Made by a program: the position numbers and the translations under genes. Positions 1 to 8,497 of a DNA stretch of 64,000 nucleotides are shown in pieces. The DNA comes from Marisediminitalea aggregata. GTDB taxonomy: Bacteria > Pseudomonadota > Gammaproteobacteria > Enterobacterales > Alteromonadaceae. The stretch covers positions 682,001 through 746,000 of the forward strand of contig NZ_FQWD01000001.1 in assembly GCF_900129565.1 (NCBI RefSeq). The letters run 5' to 3'. Below the pieces are notes generated by a model, which had not been told where the DNA came from, made no database searches, and saw only the letters and a list, made by a program, of their open reading frames with translations. Positions within the stretch are counted from its first letter, which is position 1. Each line of letters starts with the position of its first letter.

Positions 1-89
1 ATAACAACACTATACTTGATCGTGAGAGTGAGTACCGCATGCGTATCAAGGACAGTCCCGTTGCGGGTGATGTCGATTTTTTTGAGTAA
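1..89 (+). CDS. cheD: C-terminal end of a probable CheD chemotaxis glutamine deamidase (partial)
   Basis: An open frame enters from the left edge and ends at a TAA at 87-89, five bases before the cheB start. The visible tail contains NNTILDRE and ends GDVDFFE. This resembles the C-terminal extension of gammaproteobacterial CheD proteins, which deamidate receptor glutamines and commonly sit directly before cheB. The catalytic part lies outside the window, so the call rests on the short tail and on position. It could be another chemotaxis protein. Translational coupling to cheB is likely given the spacing. Confidence 0.6.
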   Translation, partial: NNTILDRESEYRMRIKDSPVAGDVDFFE

Positions 90-94
90 GTACT

Positions 95-1141
95 ATGAGT
101 ATATCCGTTTTAGTTGTAGATGACTCCGCCCTGATCCGTTCACTGATGACGCAAATTATTTCGTCTCATCCTCAACTACGGCTGGTTGGCACCGCGCCCG
201 ACGCCTACGTAGCGAAAGAGATGGTGAAGAAATTTAATCCAGATGTCATTACGCTGGATATCGAAATGCCCAAAGTAGACGGGCTCACGTTCCTGGACCG
301 CCTTATGAAGGCCAAACCCACTCCGGTTGTGATGATTTCAACGCTGACAGAAAAAGGCGCCGACGCCACCATGTTGGCGTTAGAGTTAGGGGCTATCGAT
401 TTTATTCCCAAGCCTAAAATTGATGTACAGGCAAAGTTCATGGCATTTCAGGAAACGGTGACCAGCAAAATTATTGCTGCGGCCAGTGCCAAGGTAACCA
501 AACGCACGGCCAATGAAGCGGTGAGTCAGACTCAACTGAGCTACACAGGTACAGAGCTCATTGTGGGTGTTGGAGCTAGTACAGGCGGAACCGAAGCCAT
601 TAAAGATCTTTTGATCCGTCTGCCCGCGTCCTACCCAGCCATAGTAATGACACAACACATGCCACCCGGGTTTACCAGCAGCTTTGCTAAACGCCTAAAC
701 GGCATGTGCGCGTTAACCGTAAAAGAAGCGCAGCATAACGAACGTCTGCTACCCGGCCATGCTTACCTTGCACCTGGTGACCAACACTTGAGTGTTATTA
801 AGTACGGTGCAGACTACCGCACACAACTGAGTGACGGCGAACGCGTAAGCGGGCATAAGCCATCTGTTGATGTGTTATTTCACAGTCTGGCCAAAGCCGT
901 CGGTCAGAATGCATTTGGCGTCATACTAACCGGCATGGGCAGAGACGGGGCAGAAGGCATGCAGGCAATGCACGAACAAGGCGCCAAAACCTTTGCCCAG
1001 GATGAGCAAAGTTGCGTTGTATACGGTATGCCAAAAGAGGCCGTGAAGCGCGGCGGGGTGGACCAATCCTTACCTATCCCCGACATTGCCAACGCGTTAA
1101 CTGACGCGATTCGGGCAAAAGCAAAAGGCAACCGCTACTAA
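95..1141 (+). CDS. cheB: CheB, chemotaxis response regulator protein-glutamate methylesterase
   Basis: This cytoplasmic enzyme removes methyl groups from chemoreceptor glutamates (and deamidates glutamines) when phosphorylated by CheA, giving sensory adaptation. The 348-residue protein has an N-terminal receiver domain with acidic pocket D9/D10 and phosphoacceptor D55 in TLDIEMP. A linker follows, then a CheB methylesterase domain from about residue 154. The expected catalytic triad is visible: S162 in GVGASTGG, H188 in TQHMPPGF and D284 in GMGRDGAEG. Length is normal for the family. The ATG follows the upstream stop by five bases, indicating an operon with the probable cheD tail. Nothing chemotaxis-related follows it. 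Confidence 0.97.
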   Translation: MSISVLVVDDSALIRSLMTQIISSHPQLRLVGTAPDAYVAKEMVKKFNPDVITLDIEMPKVDGLTFLDRLMKAKPTPVVMISTLTEKGADATMLALELGAIDFIPKPKIDVQAKFMAFQETVTSKIIAAASAKVTKRTANEAVSQTQLSYTGTELIVGVGASTGGTEAIKDLLIRLPASYPAIVMTQHMPPGFTSSFAKRLNGMCALTVKEAQHNERLLPGHAYLAPGDQHLSVIKYGADYRTQLSDGERVSGHKPSVDVLFHSLAKAVGQNAFGVILTGMGRDGAEGMQAMHEQGAKTFAQDEQSCVVYGMPKEAVKRGGVDQSLPIPDIANALTDAIRAKAKGNRY

Positions 1142-1254
1142 AAATCGAGTAAACCACGACGCAAACCCTGTGCTTCGCCCTATTTGTGAAGGCAAGTTTG
1201 CGCCGATTTCCCCTGATTAGACCAGTATTTTGCTGCTAAATAATGATTATTCTC

Positions 1255-1260
1255 TATAAT
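1255..1260 (+). promoter_or_regulatory. Candidate -10 box for the aroQ-accB-accC operon
   Basis: A perfect TATAAT lies about 115 bases before aroQ in the 234-base gap after cheB. A weak TTGCTG at 1230-1235 would be the -35, but the spacing of 19 is long. The surrounding DNA is AT-rich. This is a consensus reading only. Confidence 0.35.
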
Positions 1261-1375
1261 TGCTGACTAACTTAGTAAAAGTCGGATTTGAACGCGTTTT
1301 AGGTGTTAATTTTTTTGCTTTTTCTGTATAACTAGCAAGTACACCGAAAATAGACGCAAGATTGCTGCAAGTTTA

Positions 1376-1816
1376 ATGAAAATACTATTAATAAATGGCC
1401 CGAACCTGAATTTGTTAGGTAAGCGGGAACCAGAAACTTACGGTTACACGACGCTGTCAGAGATTGTGTCGTCACTTACCGGGTATGCCAAATCAAAAAA
1501 CGTTGAGCTGTTACACTTTCAATCAAACGCAGAAGGCGAACTGATTGAGCGTATTCACAGCGCAATGGGCGATGTGGATGCCATCATTATTAATCCTGCA
1601 GCTTACACCCATACCAGTGTCGCTTTGCGTGATGCACTGCTGGGCGTCAACATTCCTTTCATTGAAGTGCACTTGTCGAACGTGCATGCCAGAGAGGCTT
1701 TCCGACACCATTCATATTTCTCCGATATCGCTGCGGGCGTAATAGTAGGCTTTGGTGCCAAAGGCTATTATTTCGCTGTGGACGCGGCAGTCGATATGCT
1801 GAACAAACAAAACTAA
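1376..1816 (+). CDS. aroQ: AroQ, type II 3-dehydroquinate dehydratase
   Basis: It dehydrates 3-dehydroquinate to 3-dehydroshikimate in the shikimate pathway for aromatic amino acids. At 146 residues it has the usual size of the small dodecameric type II enzymes. Family motifs are present in order: [10 protein letters not shown] near the N-terminus, the catalytic tyrosine in the ETYGY loop (Y22), the QSNAEGELI segment, [15 protein letters not shown], and the histidine-bearing [13 protein letters not shown]. The gene is 11 bases upstream of accB. The aroQ-accB-accC order is widespread in gammaproteobacteria and suggests one transcript starting in the gap after cheB. Confidence 0.97.
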   Translation: MKILLINGPNLNLLGKREPETYGYTTLSEIVSSLTGYAKSKNVELLHFQSNAEGELIERIHSAMGDVDAIIINPAAYTHTSVALRDALLGVNIPFIEVHLSNVHAREAFRHHSYFSDIAAGVIVGFGAKGYYFAVDAAVDMLNKQN

Positions 1817-1827
1817 AGAGACAGATT

Positions 1828-2286
1828 ATGGATATTAGAAAGATTAAAAAACTGATCGAGCTGGTCGAAGAATCAGGTATTGCCGAACTGGAAATCACCG
1901 AAGGTGAAGAGTCTGTACGCATCCACCGTGGTAGCTCACAAGCTGCTGCGCCTATTCATTACAGTGCACCTGTTGCGGCACCAGCAGCGCCTGTTGCTCC
2001 AGCCGCGGCTGCACCTGCTCCGGCGGCGGAAGCTGAGCCTGCTGCACCAGCTGGCCACACGGTAAAATCGCCTATGGTAGGTACTTTCTACCGCGCATCC
2101 TCACCTACTGCGAAAGAATTCGTACAAGTAGGTCAGAGCGTTAACGTTGGCGATACCCTGTGTATCGTTGAAGCCATGAAGATGATGAACCAAATTGAGT
2201 CTGACAAAGCCGGTGTTGTTAAAGCCATTCTGGTAGAAAACCAGGAAGCGGTAGAATTTGATCAGCCACTTTTCATTATCGAATAA
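1828..2286 (+). CDS. accB: AccB, biotin carboxyl carrier protein of acetyl-CoA carboxylase
   Basis: This is the carrier subunit that shuttles carboxyl-biotin between AccC and the AccAD carboxyltransferase in the first committed step of fatty acid synthesis. The 152-residue protein has an N-terminal [16 protein letters not shown] helix, an Ala/Pro-rich flexible linker (about residues 35-75) and a C-terminal biotinyl domain. The biotinylated lysine is K118 in the EAMKMMN motif. It lies 13 bases upstream of accC, which fits the conserved accBC operon. Length and domain order are typical. Confidence 0.98.
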   Translation: MDIRKIKKLIELVEESGIAELEITEGEESVRIHRGSSQAAAPIHYSAPVAAPAAPVAPAAAAPAPAAEAEPAAPAGHTVKSPMVGTFYRASSPTAKEFVQVGQSVNVGDTLCIVEAMKMMNQIESDKAGVVKAILVENQEAVEFDQPLFIIE

Positions 2287-2299
2287 GCGGTAGTCAGGC

Positions 2300-3640
2300 A
2301 TGGATAAAGTACTCATAGCTAACCGTGGCGAAATTGCGCTACGGATCCTACGAGCGTGTAAAGAGCTCGGGATCAAGACGGTTGCCGTGCACTCCACGGC
2401 AGACAGAAACCTTAAACACGTACTGCTGGCTGACGAGTCAATCTGTATTGGTGGTGCTTCGGCAACAGAAAGTTACCTGAACATACCTCGCATCATCGCA
2501 GCCGCAGAAGTCACCAACGCCATTGCGATTCACCCGGGTTACGGGTTCCTGGCAGAGAATGCCGAATTCGCAGACGCGGTAGAAAAAAGCGGGTTTATCT
2601 TCATTGGACCCAAAGCGGATACCATTAACCTGATGGGTGACAAGGTATCGGCAATCAACGCCATGAAGAAAGCCGGCGTACCTTGTGTACCCGGTTCAGA
2701 TGGCCCGCTGACTGCGGATGAAGAACGCAATAAAGCGATTGCTAAACGCATTGGCTATCCGATCATTGTAAAAGCTGCCGGTGGCGGTGGTGGTCGTGGT
2801 ATGCGCGTAGTTCGCAGCGAAGCGGAATTAGTTAAGTCTATTGAAACCACTAAAGCAGAAGCGGGCGCAGCGTTTGGCAACGACGTGGTTTACATGGAAA
2901 AATTCCTCGAAAACCCACGCCACGTAGAGATTCAGGTTCTGGCCGATGGTCAGGGTAACGCTATTCACTTGGGTGAGCGCGACTGCTCTATGCAACGTCG
3001 TCACCAGAAAGTGGTAGAAGAAGCACCTGCACCAGGTATCTCTGAGCAAATGCGTAACAAGATCGGTGATCGCTGCCGCAAAGCCTGTATTGAAATTGGC
3101 TATCGCGGCGCGGGAACCTTTGAGTTCCTGTATGAAAACGGCGAATTCTATTTCATTGAAATGAACACCCGTATTCAGGTTGAACACCCGGTTTCAGAAA
3201 TGATCACCGGTGTGGATTTGGTAAAAGAGCAACTGCGTATTGCCGCTGGCCAGCCTTTGTCGATTGACCAGTCACAAATCCAAATCCGCGGCCACGCCAT
3301 TGAATGTCGTATTAACGCAGAAGATCCAAACAACTTCATTCCAAGCCCGGGTAAGATCAATATGTTCCACTCGCCGGGTGGACTGGGTGTACGTTGGGAT
3401 TCGCATATTTACGCTGGCTATACTGTGCCGCCGTATTACGACTCCATGATTGGCAAGCTGATCACTTATGGCGAAAGCCGTGATGAGGCGATTGCGCGTA
3501 TGCGTCACGCACTGGACGAACTGGTCGTAGATGGCATCAAAACCAACGTGCCACTTCAGCAGCGTATTATGGCAGATGAGAACTTCTACGCGGGTGGAAC
3601 AAATATCCACTACCTCGAGAAGAAGCTGGGTTTAAGCTAG
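2300..3640 (+). CDS. accC: AccC, biotin carboxylase subunit of acetyl-CoA carboxylase
   Basis: It uses ATP and bicarbonate to carboxylate the biotin on AccB. The 446-residue protein shows the N-terminal [15 protein letters not shown] segment of the biotin carboxylase N domain, the glycine-rich ATP-grasp loop [12 protein letters not shown] near residue 160, the [15 protein letters not shown] motif, the [14 protein letters not shown] active-site segment, and the C-terminal carboxylase domain. Length matches the usual 445-450 residues. It ends about 20 bases before a strong intrinsic terminator, which closes the aroQ-accB-accC unit. Confidence 0.98.
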   Translation: MDKVLIANRGEIALRILRACKELGIKTVAVHSTADRNLKHVLLADESICIGGASATESYLNIPRIIAAAEVTNAIAIHPGYGFLAENAEFADAVEKSGFIFIGPKADTINLMGDKVSAINAMKKAGVPCVPGSDGPLTADEERNKAIAKRIGYPIIVKAAGGGGGRGMRVVRSEAELVKSIETTKAEAGAAFGNDVVYMEKFLENPRHVEIQVLADGQGNAIHLGERDCSMQRRHQKVVEEAPAPGISEQMRNKIGDRCRKACIEIGYRGAGTFEFLYENGEFYFIEMNTRIQVEHPVSEMITGVDLVKEQLRIAAGQPLSIDQSQIQIRGHAIECRINAEDPNNFIPSPGKINMFHSPGGLGVRWDSHIYAGYTVPPYYDSMIGKLITYGESRDEAIARMRHALDELVVDGIKTNVPLQQRIMADENFYAGGTNIHYLEKKLGLS

Positions 3641-3662
3641 CACTCTCTGCGTCAAAGATTTA

Positions 3663-3686
3663 AGGGCCTGTTCAGGCCCTTTTTTT
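3663..3686 (+). terminator. Intrinsic terminator after accC
   Basis: A perfect 8-bp stem (AGGGCCTG/CAGGCCCT) with a two-base loop is followed by a run of seven T. It lies 23 bases after the accC stop, ending the aroQ-accBC transcript. Confidence 0.93.
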
Positions 3687-3751
3687 ATGTCTGTAGATAA
3701 CACAAACGGCTTTTATTCTATTTTTCCAATCAGGCTGATTAATAATATTAA

Positions 3752-3781
3752 TTATCACTTCGATTTTTTTCTCACTATATT
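3752..3781 (+). promoter_or_regulatory. Candidate sigma-70 promoter for the putative RNA at 3789-3920
   Basis: TTATCA at 3752-3757 and TATATT at 3776-3781 are spaced by 18 bases. The predicted start falls near 3788, at the base of the first stem-loop of the candidate RNA. There is no other obvious promoter between the accC terminator and the gene at 3980. Confidence 0.4.
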
Positions 3782-3788
3782 TGAACCA

Positions 3789-3920
3789 AGAGATTAAACT
3801 TAAGTCTAATCTCTCATTCAGGCGCTAATTGCATTATGTGACCCATGCTCGGACGCGACTGAATACCTTTATCCAAAGGTACTTCTCCACTTGTTTGGCC
3901 GGCACATTGCCGGCTTTTTT
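3789..3920 (+). ncRNA. Candidate small RNA or attenuated leader with three hairpins
   Basis: This intergenic stretch of about 132 bases carries three stem-loops in order. The first pairs AGAGATTA (3789-3796) with TAATCTCT (3807-3814). The second is ACCTTT-ATCC-AAAGGT (3865-3880). The third is GCCGGC-ACATT-GCCGGC (3898-3914), followed by six T, a good intrinsic terminator. No coding frame precedes this terminator, because accC already has its own, so it ends a short non-coding transcript. A promoter-like sequence sits just upstream. It could be a free-standing, Hfq-type sRNA or a leader attenuator for the outer-membrane protein gene at 3980. I do not recognise it as a known RNA family. Confidence 0.5.
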
Positions 3921-3979
3921 CTTGCTGTAACTTTTGCGCAGCCCTTTGTTTTTACGTACACTCATGTCATTCAGCCCTT

Positions 3980-4927
3980 ATGTGTACACCCAGTTTGAAC
4001 ACAGCGACTTTCAGGCAAACCGCACAAAAATGTTTGTATATTTGTATTGTACTGACCAGTTGGCCATTGCAGTCGAATCCGGTTTACGATCACCGAATTG
4101 ATGTTCAGGTGCGGTATGACAATCGGTCGAACCGCGACGATAGAGTACAGTACCGAGTGAGGTATTACCCCCAAATCACGTTTAGTGATAAGTGGAGCCT
4201 GAATAGTTTTATTGTTACTGGCGATGACTTTGCTTCCAGTCACAATACCTTTGGTGAGTCAGACTCACAGGAATTCGCAGTTCGCCGACTGTATTTACGC
4301 CGTACTTTGCAGCAGGGAAAAGTAGAGCTTGGCGTTATACCCACTTACAAAGGACGCGTATCAGCAACCGGATTATCGAAAGACGGTTGGATCCAGGGAC
4401 TTCGCTACGTAACCAGTGTTAGGCCAGGCCATCAGCTGGAGTTCGTGGCTGGCAGCCTCAATGACACCGACCCGAATCGTGCTCTGTCTCTAAGGGACAG
4501 CTCAGACTATTTCGAACTGGAATATTCAGCTTCACTCACCAAGCAACATGCCGTTGAATTTGGCATTGAACGCATCACTGCTGGCAATTACGCTCGTGCA
4601 GAGTGGCGGTATTCCTCAAGCGACACACAAACCTGGAATTTCGAATACGTACGCAGGCTGGATGATGCACAAAATAAAGTGGTCGTTGGCACAGAAACGG
4701 AACTCGCAATTAACGGCTACAACCTGGATATCTATGCTTACTATGCCTACGTTAGTGAAGAGTTTGGTTTCCGGGCAGAACTTACTGAAGATTATTTAGG
4801 CACCGGACACGGTGGTTCACTGGCCATAAGTGGCGATATCGGTTTAGCCGATTTGGACTGGTTTTCTCGGATTGATGTAGTGGATAGCACCAAACGCTTG
4901 CTTGTTGGGCTCAAAAGGAAGTTTTAA
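3980..4927 (+). CDS. Putative outer-membrane beta-barrel protein, function unknown
   Basis: The 315-residue protein has a hydrophobic N-terminal stretch (about residues 18-30, CLYICIVLTSW) that could be a signal peptide. The body is rich in alternating aromatic and polar residues, such as FEYVRRLD, LDIYAYYAYVSEEFG and SRIDVVD. It ends LLVGLKRKF, a terminal aromatic residue as in outer-membrane barrels. I cannot assign it to a named family. It is 15 bases upstream of the CAP-family pseudogene and probably shared its transcript. It sits 60 bases after the terminator of the candidate RNA, so it may be controlled by attenuation. The start is uncertain because no strong ribosome-binding site is visible. 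Confidence 0.65.
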   Translation: MCTPSLNTATFRQTAQKCLYICIVLTSWPLQSNPVYDHRIDVQVRYDNRSNRDDRVQYRVRYYPQITFSDKWSLNSFIVTGDDFASSHNTFGESDSQEFAVRRLYLRRTLQQGKVELGVIPTYKGRVSATGLSKDGWIQGLRYVTSVRPGHQLEFVAGSLNDTDPNRALSLRDSSDYFELEYSASLTKQHAVEFGIERITAGNYARAEWRYSSSDTQTWNFEYVRRLDDAQNKVVVGTETELAINGYNLDIYAYYAYVSEEFGFRAELTEDYLGTGHGGSLAISGDIGLADLDWFSRIDVVDSTKRLLVGLKRKF

Positions 4928-4942
4928 TAAGGACGTTTTCGT

Positions 4943-5498
4943 ATGGTGTTGAGTGATGCAGGTAAAGGAATATTGTTGTGTTTGCTAATGAGCTTTTACC
5001 AGCAGGCTCAGGCCAATGAAACGCCTAACAACACTTGTGGTTTCAGTGAAGCCGCCTGGGCGCTGGCATCGCTTATAATTGAAGATGAAGCCCAACAGCG
5101 TGCACAAATTCAATGTCATCCTCTACTGGCACAAGCAGCTGAAGACAAGGCTAGGATCATGGCGGACTACGGTATGGTACGGCACAATTTAGGTTGAAGC
5201 CGTTGCCGGAGGCTATTCAACTCCCAGCTCTGTAAGGAAAGCGTTCAAACAGTCCACGGCACATCGCCAACACTTACTTGGTGAATTGGATTTTTATCGG
5301 GAATAATAATATATCGGGGTAGGGTTCTTTAAGGATAACAACGCGCCACATGTGGAGTATTGGACAGTCTACTTAACAAAAGCGTCCAGTGACTCCGATG
5401 TACCCGCTTTCGACTACATTCCGCAGAAAGGGGTCTTTTTTATCAGAGAGCCTGAAGTGGCCATACAGGTTTTCGAAGACACAACGGCGAATAAATAG
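4943..5498 (+). pseudogene. Decayed CAP/SCP-family (YkwD-like) secreted protein gene
   Basis: An ATG with AAGGAC eight bases upstream opens a frame with a signal-peptide-like N-terminus and a CAP start (HPLLAQAAEDKARIMADYG, MVRHNLG). It hits a TGA at 5195-5197. CAP-domain coding resumes in the +1 frame: EAVAGGYSTP, then AFKQSTAHRQHLLGELDFYRE, two adjacent TAA stops near 5302-5307, then IGVGFFKDNNAPHVEYWTVY, ending at TAG 5496-5498. The frame change, the apparent loss of residues after HNLG and the double stop show that the gene is broken. Intact relatives are secreted proteins of unclear function. Sequencing error could explain one lesion, but hardly all three. Confidence 0.8.
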
Positions 5499-5565
5499 AG
5501 ACGTATCTATGACAATGGTCCCACATACTGCTCAAATGCGGGACCTTGTGCAGAGTCATTCAGAA

Positions 5566-5895
5566 TTACTTCGCAGTGACTTGCGTAATCAACTGACCAG
5601 TGTACTCACCACTCGTGATGTAGCGATTAATGCTAGTGACGTTGTCACCGTATTGTTCTACAAACTCAACAATCGGCATACCGTTACATTCCACGTTACG
5701 AGCTACATAGTTACGCGTCAGGCCAAAATCTTTAATGGTTTTGTGTAACTTCAATTTCTTTCCTGATGCTGCCACAACACATATTTCACTGGTTACCGCG
5801 TCATCAGCAGCAACCAATTTGGTTTCAGCCTGTGCGAAGCCCATACCAGCAACACTAACACCAACAATCATTAATACTTTTGCAATAGCTTTCAT
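5566..5895 (-). CDS. DUF3718-family small secreted protein
   Basis: This 109-residue protein has a clear signal peptide (MKAIAKVLMIVGVSVAGMGFAQA, shown by its AQA cleavage site) and a mature part with two cysteines, in SEICVVAASGKKL and ARNVECNGMPI. The pattern matches the small DUF3718 proteins common in Alteromonadales, whose function is unknown. I chose the ATG at 5895 because AAAGGA lies at proper distance; an in-frame ATG seven codons upstream lacks this. The gene is transcribed toward the CAP pseudogene. A disulfide between the two cysteines is plausible in the periplasm. Confidence 0.75.
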   Translation of the reverse strand: MKAIAKVLMIVGVSVAGMGFAQAETKLVAADDAVTSEICVVAASGKKLKLHKTIKDFGLTRNYVARNVECNGMPIVEFVEQYGDNVTSINRYITSGEYTGQLITQVTAK

Positions 5896-6324
5896 CGTTT
5901 TTTCCTTTATATCCATTTAACGGGGGAGTCCCTTTAGCCAGAGCAACCACAGTGCCAACTTTTATTAATGTTAGTTATCAACTATTTAAACAAAAATACA
6001 AAGAAGACGGCGTTGAACAAAAACAGATCAAAACCAAAAAATGGCTAATTTGACCAAAATTTAGCATTGGCATTTCACGAGGGACAAGTGAAGAAAGTTA
6101 AAGAGGAATGTCTAGGGCGGAACACCCAAAAAAAAGGCCCACAAAGATGTGGGCCAAACAGCAAGAACGCGTACACACTTTCAACAGTGCATACTTAGTA
6201 TGGTCAGGGAGTACAAATAGATCAAAAAATAATTTACTTATTATAATAATTTTTTAGTTTGTATGTATTATTCGCAATGTTGCAAATCAGAATAACTCGT
6301 ATTATCGAACATTCACCGGCTTTG
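5896..6324. other. Gene-free stretch between the DUF3718 gene and the nuclease gene
   Basis: This 429-base AT-rich gap holds the presumed minus-strand promoter of the DUF3718 gene and a minus-strand terminator at 6128-6155. I see no coding frame, tRNA or repeat in the rest. Confidence 0.6.
6128..6155 (-). terminator. Intrinsic terminator downstream of the nuclease gene
   Basis: On the minus strand a GGCCCAC/GTGGGCC 7-bp stem with a six-base loop is followed by eight T. It is 170 bases past the stop of the 6325-8448 gene, the nearest upstream minus-strand unit. Confidence 0.8.
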
Positions 6325-8448
6325 TTAGCCTTCTCCCTGAATGATTTTCAGTAATTCTGCGGCGGCAAGTGCATCGTCTAATGCTCTGTGGTGATTATCC
6401 AGCCGTATACCGAAATGCCGAGTTAACGCTTTTAACGAATAAGACGCCAAACCGGATTGGTGTTGTCGCATTCTTGCACACGTACACAGTTTGGGTCTGC
6501 GGAAAGGTCGAGCTAAACGCGCGAACTCTTGTTTAATAAACCCATAGTCAAAATTCACATTGTGGGCAACAAACACACAGCCGCGAGTAAACGCATCAAT
6601 ATCGTCAGCAACGGCTTCAAACGGGGGTGCGTCGACGACCATATCATCACTGATGCCTGTTAACTGAGTAATGCGATACGGAATATGACGCATAGGATTG
6701 ATCAAGCTCTGCCAACGGGCGACTTCTTCGCCGTTGATCATCTTTACCATGCCCACTTCGGTAATACGGTGCTGTGGCCCCTGACCGCCCGTGGTTTCAA
6801 TATCGACCACAACATAGGGCTGCATAGGATCCTGATACCAGTTCACCTGGGTTATGCCTACATTGAAGCCTGTTTGTTTTAAGCGCTGTATCGTCACCAG
6901 TTGATTGCGACGAAGCTGATCCCCCGGCGCCTTTATTTCCTCAAACCACAGGGTATCGTTTTCAATCACCATGATATCCGGAAAACCATCACGAAGATTG
7001 GCGTAATCCTGGGTCATCATGCGCAGGAAGTTCGCCAGCCCCTGAATATCAACGTATTGCAAAAAGGTATGTATAGTATCCAGCAACCCCTGACGCCACA
7101 TAAACACACTGTTTACCTTGCCGTAATGTGTGGTGGCTTGTTTCAGCAAATACGGGTAAAGCGTGTCAGGGCTATTACAGTACTCAGCTAAATGCGCATC
7201 GATGTGTTCACCACAACGCGCGTAAAAATCGTTATGCCTCAACACCTGCGGACGGCGGTCAAATTCGCTGACCAGTCCAAACTCTCCATGTAACCAGTCC
7301 CAAAAGAATAATCCGAACAAGGTTCGCCATAGCGTGTTTTCGGTACGAAACGCTTGTTTATTCTCCCTGAGGTGTGTTTCTACTACGCCATTCTCGACAT
7401 CCTGAATATAAGATTCATCCAGAGAAATTACCCGGGTTGCCTCGCGAAGCATATCGGTGAGTACCGACGTGCGTTTACTGCCAAACTTGCGCTGGTAAAA
7501 ATCTTCAGCAAAGGCCAGCAATGTGTCGGACGACGGATCATCGATAATCGCTTCAAGAGCCTCCTTTGCGGCGTCTTTATTGCCAGCTTTATAGGTTTCT
7601 CGTATCCACTTTTCCCTGGCATTGTCGCTGCCTGCCAGCTTCAGATACCCGAGCGCTTTGTGGTTATCTTCGGAAAGCCAGAACTGGCCCATTGCAAATA
7701 ACAATCTGTCACGGTAATCATGACCAATAGCACAGTAGACCGGCTTATCGACAACCGGATCAAAGTTGCGTTTTTGTTCGGTGTTCATCGACTTGAACTG
7801 CTGTAAGGCATTGGCGTAGTGATACGCGTTCACAGCAGCTTCGCGATGCTCAAAACGCGCGCTGTCGGTGATGGCATCCTGCCGGGTTCGCATTACGCCC
7901 AGATCACGCATGGAGAACTGATTCAGTCGTCCTCGGGTATGGCCAAAATACAAAAATAACAAGAACCGCAGAACAGCATCAAACTCGCAAAACAGGTATT
8001 GCGAATCCAGCTCGCCGGACTCGGTGATAGCGCCCTTTGAATAAGCCTCAGTAAAGGTGTCCACCAGCACATTTTTCGACGCAGAGGCGGGCATCTTTAT
8101 GCCATTTTCTAACAATAACTGATGCAAATGAGGCTTCGTGAGTACCTGCGAAATAGCGTAAGCACCGCCGTTTAAAACACCGCTAAACCAGTTTAGTTGT
8201 TGCAGTAAAAACAACGTATCGATAGGCGCCTGGATTTCCTGATACTGAAAGGTTTTCACCACCACAACGGCATATTTTCGACTGGCCGCTCTTGCAACAA
8301 TGCACTGCGCGTTATCATCCAAGGCCTTAAAGCGATCAATAAAATCGAGGGCCTCATCGGTTAATAACACCCGATTCGCACCGTCAAAAAAGCTCAGAAA
8401 TTCGTGAAAATGATCCAGATAGTACCGCTCTGGCAGTGTTTTACGCAT
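6325..8448 (-). CDS. FAN1-like VRR-NUC nuclease fused to a C-terminal DEDDh (DnaQ-type) exonuclease
   Basis: The 707-residue protein appears to join two nucleases. The middle resembles FAN1-type proteins and contains a VRR-NUC core, VIENDTLWFEEIKAPGDQLR followed by RNQ (about residues 495-518), with the E-x-K and Q residues expected of PD-(D/E)XK enzymes. From residue 545 a DEDDh exonuclease follows: VDIETTG (Exo I), HNVNFDYGF (Exo II) and HHRALDDALAAAELL (Exo III, with the DEDDh histidine). FAN1 relatives cut branched or crosslinked DNA, and DnaQ-type domains trim 3' ends, so a DNA-repair role is inferred. An HNH protein gene lies 49 bases upstream on the same strand, suggesting an operon. 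An alternative name would be a generic 3'-5' exonuclease. Confidence 0.85.
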   Translation of the reverse strand: MRKTLPERYYLDHFHEFLSFFDGANRVLLTDEALDFIDRFKALDDNAQCIVARAASRKYAVVVVKTFQYQEIQAPIDTLFLLQQLNWFSGVLNGGAYAISQVLTKPHLHQLLLENGIKMPASASKNVLVDTFTEAYSKGAITESGELDSQYLFCEFDAVLRFLLFLYFGHTRGRLNQFSMRDLGVMRTRQDAITDSARFEHREAAVNAYHYANALQQFKSMNTEQKRNFDPVVDKPVYCAIGHDYRDRLLFAMGQFWLSEDNHKALGYLKLAGSDNAREKWIRETYKAGNKDAAKEALEAIIDDPSSDTLLAFAEDFYQRKFGSKRTSVLTDMLREATRVISLDESYIQDVENGVVETHLRENKQAFRTENTLWRTLFGLFFWDWLHGEFGLVSEFDRRPQVLRHNDFYARCGEHIDAHLAEYCNSPDTLYPYLLKQATTHYGKVNSVFMWRQGLLDTIHTFLQYVDIQGLANFLRMMTQDYANLRDGFPDIMVIENDTLWFEEIKAPGDQLRRNQLVTIQRLKQTGFNVGITQVNWYQDPMQPYVVVDIETTGGQGPQHRITEVGMVKMINGEEVARWQSLINPMRHIPYRITQLTGISDDMVVDAPPFEAVADDIDAFTRGCVFVAHNVNFDYGFIKQEFARLARPFRRPKLCTCARMRQHQSGLASYSLKALTRHFGIRLDNHHRALDDALAAAELLKIIQGEG

Positions 8449-8497
8449 TGTTGTGTCCGCTAGCTACTAACATGTATAAATATACAGCAGTTTATGG

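Noticed and set aside
5389-5748. Plus-strand open frame of 119 codons
   Set aside because: It spans the tail of the CAP pseudogene and runs antisense through the DUF3718 gene, with no ribosome-binding site or recognisable protein pattern.
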